This document shows positions 1 to 4,445 of a stretch of DNA of 7,238 nucleotides, piece after piece; the first letter of the stretch is position 1; each line of letters starts with the position of its first letter. The notes under the pieces were generated by a model that did no database searches, had not been told where the DNA came from, and worked only from the letters and a program-made list of their open reading frames with translations. The stretch is from DASUAO01 sp046484625 (GTDB lineage Bacteria > Actinomycetota > Acidimicrobiia > IMCC26256 > PALSA-555), in NCBI GenBank assembly GCA_046484625.1, contig JAWOIO010000141.1, positions 1 through 7,238 on the forward strand. Direction: 5' to 3'. The position numbers were made by a program, and so were the translations under genes.

Positions 1-21
1 GTAAACACTGTGCTCCAGCAT
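1..21 (-). CDS. Possible 5' end of an SOS-regulated gene leaving the window
   Basis: Reading the minus strand away from the LexA-controlled promoter, the first ATG is at 21-19 and gives seven codons (MLEHSVY) before the window ends. A purine-rich stretch (AAAGAAAAG) lies roughly 10-18 bases upstream but is not a good Shine-Dalgarno sequence. A GTG at 8-6, preceded by GGAG at a tight 4-base spacing, is an alternative start. The 5' leader would be about 100 bases. Too little protein is visible to name a product. The claim that a gene begins here rests on the promoter, not on the peptide. Confidence 0.22.
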
Positions 22-126
22 TCTTGGAATGGCTTTTCTTTCAGGATCCGACCTGGCCTCGGCGCGTGCCGAGGGCGAGCGAACGGCGGAAGAGGTGCGG
101 GCCTCCGCGACCCGAAGTACTCAGGC

Positions 127-156
127 ACTGTACCGAACATACGTTCGTGTTGTCAA
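127..156 (-). promoter_or_regulatory. Sigma-70-type promoter with LexA box in its spacer
   Basis: On the minus strand a perfect -35 hexamer TTGACA (156-151) is followed after 18 bases by the -10 hexamer TACAGT (132-127). The 14-bp LexA box lies wholly inside the spacer, so bound repressor would block RNA polymerase. Transcription would start near base 120 and run leftwards out of the window. The match to the general bacterial consensus is the best of any promoter in this window. Confidence 0.72.
134..147. promoter_or_regulatory. LexA (SOS) box
   Basis: The sequence CGAACATACGTTCG matches the actinobacterial/Gram-positive LexA operator consensus CGAAC-N4-GTTCG in every constrained position. 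LexA binds as a dimer to the two half-sites and is cleaved after RecA activation by DNA damage. Its position between the -35 and -10 of the minus-strand promoter supports a real operator and assigns it to the leftward gene rather than to the tRNA. Confidence 0.78.
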
Positions 157-210
157 GTCGTGCCGAGCGATCCGGAGGAAATTCCCGGGGCCAGGGAAGG
201 GGGCCCGCAA

Positions 211-239
211 CGACGCCGGTAGCATCGCTCCCGGCGTCG
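211..239. repeat. Perfect 9-bp inverted repeat upstream of the tRNA
   Basis: CGACGCCGG (211-219) and CCGGCGTCG (231-239) are exact inverted copies around an 11-base loop (220-230). The hairpin would be very stable, but no T-tract follows, so a classical intrinsic terminator is not supported. The loop holds TAGCAT, a candidate -10 box for the tRNA gene 15 bases downstream of the repeat. It may be an operator, a transcription-start-region structure, or a fortuitous GC-rich palindrome. Confidence 0.6.
220..225 (+). promoter_or_regulatory. Candidate -10 box for the tRNA-Pro gene
   Basis: TAGCAT fits the TANNNT actinobacterial -10 pattern and would start transcription around base 232, giving a 5' leader of roughly 23 bases before the mature tRNA. 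No convincing -35 hexamer is visible 17-18 bases upstream. The box sits in the loop of the 9-bp inverted repeat. Confidence 0.33.
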
Positions 240-254
240 CGTCCGCGGCGCCGA

Positions 255-332
255 CGGGCTGTGGCGCAGCTTGGTTAGCGCGTCGGTCTGGGGGACCGAA
301 GGTCCCGGGTTCGAGTCCCGGCAGCCCGACCA
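255..332 (+). tRNA. tRNA-Pro (anticodon GGG), CCA encoded
   Basis: The cloverleaf closes completely. The acceptor stem CGGGCTG (255-261) pairs with CAGCCCG (322-328). The D stem is GCGC/GCGC around a 10-base loop. The anticodon stem TCGGT (283-287) pairs with ACCGA (295-299), and the loop CTGGGGG places GGG at 290-292. The T stem CCGGG/CCCGG encloses TTCGAGT (310-316). The discriminator is A329 and CCA is encoded at 330-332. The C1:G72 pair and A73 are the known identity features of bacterial proline tRNA, and G37 follows the anticodon as expected for m1G37 modification. It reads CCC and CCU codons. No sign of an integrated element using its 3' end is visible in the next few hundred bases. 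Confidence 0.97.
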
Positions 333-361
333 TCGAAGGTGCAGGTCAGGTGACGGCGTGG

Positions 362-381
362 GCCGCGTCGGAGTCCGCGGC
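362..381. terminator. Weak hairpin between the convergent tRNA and small ORF
   Basis: GCCGCG (362-367) and CGCGGC (376-381) form a 6-bp stem with an 8-base loop, lying 29 bases after the tRNA and just past the stop of the minus-strand ORF. Its position would suit a bidirectional transcription end, but there is no T-run on either strand, so this is only a candidate. Confidence 0.25.
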
Positions 382-387
382 AGCGTT

Positions 388-567
388 CTAGCGCGAGAGC
401 GCGATCCCGAGACCGGTCAGCGCGGCACCGAGCAGCACGACGTCGAGGCCTTCGCCGATGTGGACGTCGGCGAGGTACGGGGCGCTCCCGAGTGCACGGT
501 TGGTGAGGGTCGCGAGGTCGACGATGTGCAGGATCGCGACCAAGAGCGGGTGACGCGTCCGGGGCAC
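388..567 (-). CDS. Small putative membrane protein, unknown function
   Basis: From GTG at 567-565 to TAG at 390-388 this encodes about 59 residues. Two hydrophobic stretches are visible: residues ~7-22 (HPLLVAILHIVDLATL) and a stronger one at ~40-57 (LDVVLLGAALTGLGIALS), separated by a polar loop containing Tyr and His. The C-terminal helix ends in Ser-Arg. By eye about 90% of the codons end in G or C, the same strong bias as the neighbouring genes, which argues for real coding. The start is uncertain. No good ribosome site precedes the GTG, and an ATG at 654-652 in the same frame would add 29 residues but would overlap the divergent membrane-protein gene. I do not recognise the family. It is convergent with the tRNA and divergent from the gene at 584. 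Confidence 0.55.
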   Translation of the reverse strand: MPRTRHPLLVAILHIVDLATLTNRALGSAPYLADVHIGEGLDVVLLGAALTGLGIALSR

Positions 568-570
568 GCC

Positions 571-576
571 TAGAGT
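571..576 (+). promoter_or_regulatory. Leaderless -10 box (TAGAGT) of the membrane-protein gene
   Basis: TAGAGT matches TANNNT and ends 7 bases before the GTG start at 584, so the predicted transcription start coincides with the start codon. No Shine-Dalgarno sequence is present between them. This spacing is the known hallmark of leaderless actinobacterial mRNAs. Confidence 0.62.
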
Positions 577-583
577 TCCCGCC

Positions 584-1225
584 GTGACCGAGACGGCCGC
601 ATCCAGCGTGTCGCAGGCCGGCGGACGCAGGCTCGCCCGCAAGGTGGTGCTCACGTTCGTGGGCGCGCTCGGGTTCGCGGCCGCGCTGACGCTCCTCTTC
701 TACGGCATGCGCTCGGTCATGGACATCGGCGGATCGTGCGCGAGCGGCAACACGCCGTTCGAGATCGCGCGACCGTGCCCCGACGGGGTCGCCGGCGTGA
801 TGGTCGGGGGGATCTTCGGGGGCCTCTTCTTCCTCGCCGTGTACGCGCTCAACGTGGTCGGGCCGAACCTCACGCTCCTCGCCTGGCCGGCGCTGTTTCT
901 CTCGCTCGGCTGGAACTTCCTCGAGTACGGGGTGAACCCGCCGGGCGACGACGGCGGGCTGGTCTGGGGCTGGCTCATCTGCGGGGTCGTCTTCGTCGCC
1001 ATGGGCGGCATCCCGCTGCTCATCGGCCTGCGCGCGGCGCGCGCGACTCGGGCGACCCGTCGTGCTGCCGAGTCCCCAGGAGCACTGCCCGACGCCGCCC
1101 GCACTGCCGCCCGTCGGACCCGTCTCGCCGCTTGGGCGCTCCAGCTCGCGGCGTTGGGACTCGGAATCTGGGTCGGGATCGAGCTGTTCGAAGCTGCGAC
1201 CGGCACCACGGTCACGTTTGGCTGA
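584..1225 (+). CDS. Conserved actinobacterial integral membrane protein, unknown function
   Basis: A 213-residue protein with about five predicted membrane helices: residues ~21-41, ~70-92, ~96-115, ~126-149 and ~180-201. Between helices 1 and 2 lies a loop with the pattern GGSCASG (49-55) and PCPDGV (64-69). Its two cysteines (52 and 65) could form a disulfide if the loop is extracytoplasmic. From memory, this Gly-Gly-x-Cys / Pro-Cys-Pro-Asp-Gly signature recurs in actinobacterial membrane proteins of unknown function. An Arg/Ala-rich cytosolic-looking linker (150-180) separates helix 4 from helix 5. The GTG start is chosen because a TAGAGT box lies 7 bases upstream, giving a leaderless transcript. 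The gene stands alone: 135 bases separate it from the next start, with no shared function evident. No catalytic motif is visible and no function should be assigned. Confidence 0.88.
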   Translation: MTETAASSVSQAGGRRLARKVVLTFVGALGFAAALTLLFYGMRSVMDIGGSCASGNTPFEIARPCPDGVAGVMVGGIFGGLFFLAVYALNVVGPNLTLLAWPALFLSLGWNFLEYGVNPPGDDGGLVWGWLICGVVFVAMGGIPLLIGLRAARATRATRRAAESPGALPDAARTAARRTRLAAWALQLAALGLGIWVGIELFEAATGTTVTFG

Positions 1226-1298
1226 CGGGTTCGCGTCACATCGATGCCGTCGGCCCCACGGCGCCCGGACGTCCCCGATGGTCGCTCCCGTCACCGTG

Positions 1299-1315
1299 GT
1301 GTGGCCGAGCCACAC
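1299..1315. repeat. 7-bp hairpin between the membrane-protein and zinc-ribbon genes
   Basis: GTGTGGC (1299-1305) and GCCACAC (1309-1315) form a perfect stem with a 3-base CGA loop, 74 bases after the stop of the membrane-protein gene and just upstream of the putative -10 of the next gene. No T-tract follows. It could help end transcription of the first gene or act as an operator; neither is shown. Confidence 0.4.
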
Positions 1316-1324
1316 GGCCCCCGG

Positions 1325-1330
1325 TAGCCT
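1325..1330 (+). promoter_or_regulatory. Candidate -10 box and ribosome site of the zinc-ribbon gene
   Basis: TAGCCT at 1325-1330 fits TANNNT and would start transcription near 1337, giving a leader of about 24 bases. That leader contains GAGGT (1349-1353), a Shine-Dalgarno-like site 7 bases before ATG 1361. This gene therefore seems to use a leader, unlike its leaderless neighbours. No good -35 is seen. Confidence 0.4.
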
Positions 1331-1360
1331 TCCGGCCCTAGCAACCTCGAGGTCCCACGC

Positions 1361-1777
1361 ATGTCCTTCGACCACTCGTCCGCGTTCTCCGGCCCGGGCG
1401 CGCACGCGAACCGGTGCCGGCGGTGCGGGATCGTCATCAGGATCGGCGAGCACTGCGACTTCTGTCAGCAGCGGCACACGGGCCACGCCGACGGGCCCGG
1501 TGAGTACATGGGGCGCCACCACACCGAGTGGATCGCGACGGTCGACCAGCTCGTGCTCCAAGGCGACATCGATGCCGCCGAGTTCCTGCTCGTGCGCCTC
1601 GTCGACGCGACCGAGGCCGAGAGCCTGCTCGCCGGGGTGCCGCCGTTCGAGCGCCACTTCAGTCGGCTGGGGCAGATCGTCCGCTCGCGGGGCGACGACA
1701 AGCTCAGCCGCGACCTTCGTCGCCGGTTCAAGGAGTGCGCGCAACGCGCGCCGGCCCCCAAGCGCGAGGCCGGATAG
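1361..1777 (+). CDS. Small zinc-ribbon protein, unknown function
   Basis: A 138-residue soluble protein. Near the N terminus, CxxC (Cys19, Cys22) and a second CxxC (Cys32, Cys35) are separated by nine residues, the spacing of a small zinc-ribbon knuckle that probably binds one Zn ion. A His-rich linker follows (RHTGHADGPGEYMGRHH, 38-54). The rest, residues ~55-127, is predicted helical: an amphipathic pair around TVDQLVLQGDIDAAEFLLVRL resembles a single TPR-like hairpin. The C terminus is basic. The ATG start is supported by GAGGT 7 bases upstream. The gene converges on the RNB ribonuclease gene with 24 bp between stops and no clear terminator. I do not recognise a named family; zinc-ribbon plus helical repeat suggests a nucleic-acid or protein-binding adaptor, which is only inference. 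Confidence 0.82.
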   Translation: MSFDHSSAFSGPGAHANRCRRCGIVIRIGEHCDFCQQRHTGHADGPGEYMGRHHTEWIATVDQLVLQGDIDAAEFLLVRLVDATEAESLLAGVPPFERHFSRLGQIVRSRGDDKLSRDLRRRFKECAQRAPAPKREAG

Positions 1778-1801
1778 ACCCGGGGTCGAACGGACCGCCG
1801 C

Positions 1802-3244
1802 TCAGCCCAAGAGCGAGAACACCACCCGCCGGTCGGCCGGATGGACCTCGTCCAACCGGACGCCCACCTCGCGGCCCAGCGCGGCGTCCGCCTCCGCCGT
1901 CGCGCCCGTCTCGACCTTTGCCACGACCGCGGGCGCGCGCAACAGGACCGAGGCGGTGTCGTCGTCGCGGTCGATGACGACCGCAGGGAACTCGGTGCCC
2001 TCGCGGCCGCGGAGCACGAGCGCCTCGGCGAGGTCGACCACGGCACGTTCGACGGCCGACGACCGGCGCGCGGTCTCGCGCATGATGTCCGGGAGCCCCT
2101 CGAGTGCGCCCACCACCACGGGGTCGGGGGTCACGCCCGCGCTCAGCGCGACGATGACCTCGTTCGCGAACCGATCGGCGAGGCGCCGGAGCGGGGCGGT
2201 CACGTGCGCGTACGGGGTCGCGAGCGCCGCATGGCGGGGTGCGTCAGCCTCCGACGCGTCCACGACCGCGTAGCCGGCCCCCCGCAGGGTCGACACCGCC
2301 TGCTCGAAGAAGGCCGCGTGGGTCGGGAGCGCGGGATCGAGGCGGCGGACGAGCTCGGGGTAGCTGAGGTCGTCGGGCCAGTCGATGTCGAGCGCCGTGG
2401 CGACGCGGTGCAGGCGATCGGTCGCACCGTCGTCGGCCGGGGGGAGCGTACGCAGCAGGCCAACGCCGCCGTCGATCATCGTCAGGGCGGCACAGATGCC
2501 GGTGAGGAGTGAGATCTGGGCGTTCCAACCCTCGACCGGCCGGGGGGCGTCGTAGACGAGGTCGTACCCATCTTGGCGCTCGCGCACCTCCTGGTCGGGG
2601 AGGGGCAGGCTCACCCCGCCGCGTGCGCGCTCCTGGGCCTCGCGGAGCAGGCCGATCTCCCGCAGCAGCACCAGCGACTCCGACGCGCCGTCCCCGTCGA
2701 TCGCGCGCTGCGCGGCCGCGTACGTCATCGCGGCCCGGCTGCGTACGATCGCGCGCTCGACGCGCCACTCGGTGGCCGCGCCCGCCTCGTCGAGGTCGAT
2801 GGTCCAGAGCAGCGCCGGCCGCTCCTGGTCGGGGAGGAGGCTGGCCGCGCCCTCGCCCAGCGTGTCGGGGTAGAGGGGCGCGCGTCCGTCGGGCAGGTAG
2901 AAGGTGACGCCCCGTTCGTGGGCCGCACGGTCGACGGCGTCGCCCGGTGCGACGAACGCGGCGACGTCGGCGATCGCGTAGTGGACGCGGGTCCCGCCCG
3001 GTCGCCGCTCGGCGGCGACCGCCTGGTCCAGGTCGCGGCTCCCGACCGGGTCGATCGTCACCAGCTCGAGGTCGCGTCGGTCGATCCGCTCGCCCGCGTC
3101 GCGTGGGGCACGGATGGCGGCCGCGACCGCGTCGTCCACCTCGGGAGCGAACGGCCCGGGGACCTCCAGCTCCGTGCGGATCCGTCGGAGCCCGTCGAGC
3201 ATCTCGGGATCGTCGAGGGGGACACGGACCCTCCGGTGCACCAT
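1802..3244 (-). CDS. RNB-domain (RNase II/R family) 3'-5' exoribonuclease
   Basis: A 480-residue protein of the RNase II/RNase R superfamily, which degrades RNA 3' to 5' using two metal ions. The catalytic acidic motif is LVTIDPVGSRDLDQA (61-75). Asp65, Asp71 and Asp73 align with D201, D207 and D209 of E. coli RNase II, while the fourth position (D210) is Gln74. The RNA-clamping tyrosine is probably Tyr116 in FYLPDG. SLLPDQERPAL (135-145), TAPLRRLADR (349-358, the essential arginine) and SSAVERAVVD (395-404, the late glutamate) follow in the usual order. It is shorter than E. coli RNase II (644 residues) or RNase R. There is no pair of N-terminal cold-shock domains, and only a short beta-rich C-terminal piece (~417-480) could be an S1-like/OB remnant. 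From memory, such compact RNB proteins with DLDQA are common in actinobacteria. The ATG follows the stop of the upstream gene by 3 bp, and GGAG lies 10 bases before it inside that gene's end, so the two are a translationally coupled operon. Confidence 0.93.
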   Translation of the reverse strand: MVHRRVRVPLDDPEMLDGLRRIRTELEVPGPFAPEVDDAVAAAIRAPRDAGERIDRRDLELVTIDPVGSRDLDQAVAAERRPGGTRVHYAIADVAAFVAPGDAVDRAAHERGVTFYLPDGRAPLYPDTLGEGAASLLPDQERPALLWTIDLDEAGAATEWRVERAIVRSRAAMTYAAAQRAIDGDGASESLVLLREIGLLREAQERARGGVSLPLPDQEVRERQDGYDLVYDAPRPVEGWNAQISLLTGICAALTMIDGGVGLLRTLPPADDGATDRLHRVATALDIDWPDDLSYPELVRRLDPALPTHAAFFEQAVSTLRGAGYAVVDASEADAPRHAALATPYAHVTAPLRRLADRFANEVIVALSAGVTPDPVVVGALEGLPDIMRETARRSSAVERAVVDLAEALVLRGREGTEFPAVVIDRDDDTASVLLRAPAVVAKVETGATAEADAALGREVGVRLDEVHPADRRVVFSLLG

Positions 3245-3247
3245 CGT

Positions 3248-4399
3248 TCAGCGTCTCCGGTGTGGGGGGATCGCGCCGGCCGGTGGCATCGGTGCGAGCT
3301 CGTGGAGCGCGTCGACGACGGCCTCGCGCGAGTCGACCGATCGAACGAGATGCTCCCAACCGTTGCGAGCCGCGAGGTCTCGGACTACCGACAGGAGTCC
3401 CGGGCGCTCGCGTTCGTAGTGGTCGGAGCCGAGGAAGATCATCGGGGAGCGCACGTCGTACAGGGTGTAGTCGTTCTGCGCCGCGTCGGTGAAGATCTCC
3501 TGGGCCGTGCCGCTCCCGCCCGGCGTGAACACCACACCACCCCGGGCGACCGCGAGCAGCCCGTTCTCGCGGATGCTGTTCTCGAAGTACTTGGCGACGT
3601 GGGTGGCGAACTGGTTGGGCGGCTCGTGGACGTAGACCCATGTCGGCACACCGAGGCTGGTCGCGCCGTCGGGGAACCGCGACCGAACGGCCAGCGCGGC
3701 ATCGAGGAACGCCGGTGGGTCGGCTGCGTAGTCCGGGGCGGGTGAGAGCAGTGCGATCGCGGTGAGAAGGTCGTCGGGCGACCTTCGGGCCATCCACGCA
3801 CCGAGGTTCGCGGCCTCCATCAGGCCCGGACCACCACCGGTCGCGATCACGAACCCGGCGAGGGTGAGGTCACGCGCCAGCTCCGCCGTCGCCGTGTAGG
3901 CAGGGTCGGTCCGGGGCGCGGAGTGGCTCCCCATGAGGCCGACGACGGGCGCCGCGACGTCGTCGACGAACCGGAGCAGTGCCGCTTCGATGCAGGCGTC
4001 GTGGATTCCCCGGGCGACGAGGTCCACGGTCGACGGACGGTCGACCGTGCGGGCGCCGACGCGAGCGTCGAACGTGGTCTCCGGACGACCGTCGACGTAG
4101 CCCGCCATCAGCTCGTCGTTGGTGTAGAGCGCGACGCGGTAGGGGTCGAAGCCCGGCCCGGCGTCGGGTCCGGCGTCGGGTCCGGCGAACGGGGGGAGCA
4201 CCGTGGCACCGCGCGCGACGACCGTTGCCTCGTCGTCACCGTCGAAGGTGCACGCGGCGAACCCGGCACCGGTGAGCCCGCACGCGCGCCAGTCGACCCC
4301 GAGCCCGCGGAGGTCGAGACCGACGACCCAGGCGCCGGCGAGGTCGGGGGCGTGGGCCCGCAAGGCCGCGACGGTGGTGATGACCGGCGGCGACTCCAT
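3248..4399 (-). CDS. LOG/lysine-decarboxylase-like Rossmann-fold nucleotide-binding protein
   Basis: About 383 residues from ATG 4399-4397. The C-terminal two thirds is a LOG-family (COG1611-like) Rossmann domain. It has GLMGSHSA near 154-161, the signature GGGPGLMEA at 188-196, and PGGSGTAQE at 293-301, which together form the nucleotide/phosphoribose-binding site; members include cytokinin-activating phosphoribohydrolases that hydrolyse nucleoside 5'-monophosphates. It is about twice the size of a typical LOG enzyme (~190 residues). There is a ~140-residue N-terminal region and an insertion (~205-260) between the two motifs, so the substrate may differ. The N-terminal part has a hydrophobic residue every five positions (Trp37, Leu42, Phe47, Phe52) with small residues two before each, like a short pentapeptide-repeat run, then a GPDA repeat. 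Start choice: an in-frame ATG at 4441 would add 14 residues but would sit 4 bp from the divergent gene; a TACGGT box 10 bases before 4399 favours the shorter form. It is the first gene of an operon with the RNB nuclease. Confidence 0.85.
   Translation of the reverse strand: MESPPVITTVAALRAHAPDLAGAWVVGLDLRGLGVDWRACGLTGAGFAACTFDGDDEATVVARGATVLPPFAGPDAGPDAGPGFDPYRVALYTNDELMAGYVDGRPETTFDARVGARTVDRPSTVDLVARGIHDACIEAALLRFVDDVAAPVVGLMGSHSAPRTDPAYTATAELARDLTLAGFVIATGGGPGLMEAANLGAWMARRSPDDLLTAIALLSPAPDYAADPPAFLDAALAVRSRFPDGATSLGVPTWVYVHEPPNQFATHVAKYFENSIRENGLLAVARGGVVFTPGGSGTAQEIFTDAAQNDYTLYDVRSPMIFLGSDHYERERPGLLSVVRDLAARNGWEHLVRSVDSREAVVDALHELAPMPPAGAIPPHRRR
4158..4187. repeat. 12-bp tandem repeat, 2.5 copies, in the LOG-like gene
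   Basis: The unit CCGGCGTCGGGT occurs at 4158-4169 and 4170-4181, followed by the half copy CCGGCG to 4187. On the minus strand it encodes Gly-Pro-Asp-Ala repeats (protein residues ~73-82 from the short start) in the linker between the N-terminal region and the Rossmann domain. The unit is a multiple of three, so copy-number change would only alter linker length. Confidence 0.85.
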
Positions 4400-4409
4400 G
4401 CGGTGGCGC

Positions 4410-4415
4410 ACCGTA
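4410..4415 (-). promoter_or_regulatory. Candidate -10 box of the LOG-like/RNB operon
   Basis: TACGGT on the minus strand (4415-4410) fits TANNNT and ends 10 bases before the ATG at 4399. Transcription would begin about three bases before the start codon, a near-leaderless arrangement. No clear -35 is visible, and there is no Shine-Dalgarno site. It helps decide the start of the downstream protein. Confidence 0.42.
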
Positions 4416-4431
4416 GTCGTGCCCTGCGCCG

Positions 4432-4437
4432 TAGGCT
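4432..4437 (+). promoter_or_regulatory. Leaderless -10 box (TAGGCT) of the GGT-family gene
   Basis: TAGGCT matches TANNNT and is 8 bases before GTG 4446, so the transcript would begin at or within a base or two of the start codon. It is back-to-back with the minus-strand TACGGT box at 4410-4415, so the two divergent promoters overlap in one short region. Confidence 0.55.
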
Positions 4438-4445
4438 CCATCGCC

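Noticed and set aside
255..332. tRNA-Pro as attachment site of an integrated element
   Set aside because: No integrase gene and no repeated copy of the tRNA 3' end is seen in the window, and downstream genes look like ordinary chromosomal genes.
121..333. Minus-strand open frame whose N-terminus reads MVGLPGLEPGTFGPPDRRA
   Set aside because: This is the well-known spurious peptide made by reading the complement of a tRNA gene (the GLEPGT pattern); it is antisense to the tRNA-Pro.
29..391. Plus-strand 120-codon open frame starting at ATG 29
   Set aside because: It runs straight through the tRNA-Pro gene and over the opposing LexA promoter, and its third codon positions are much less GC-rich than in the real genes.
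275..1744. Long (489-codon) minus-strand open frame
   Set aside because: It covers the tRNA, the membrane-protein gene and the zinc-ribbon gene. Arg/Pro/Ala/Asp-rich sequence with no domain is typical of antisense frames in very GC-rich DNA.
2573..3745. Long plus-strand frame opposite the RNB and LOG-like genes
   Set aside because: It is antisense to two genes with clear catalytic motifs and shows no recognisable domain.
4400..4441. Longer start of the LOG-like protein at ATG 4441
   Set aside because: It leaves 4 bp to the divergent start and no -10 box in the right place, whereas TACGGT fits the ATG at 4399. It is kept only as an alternative.
4203..4445. Extended N-terminus of the GGT-family protein (start at ATG 4203)
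   Set aside because: It would overlap the divergent LOG-like gene by about 200 bases, has no GGT-family similarity, and the TAGGCT box points to GTG 4446.
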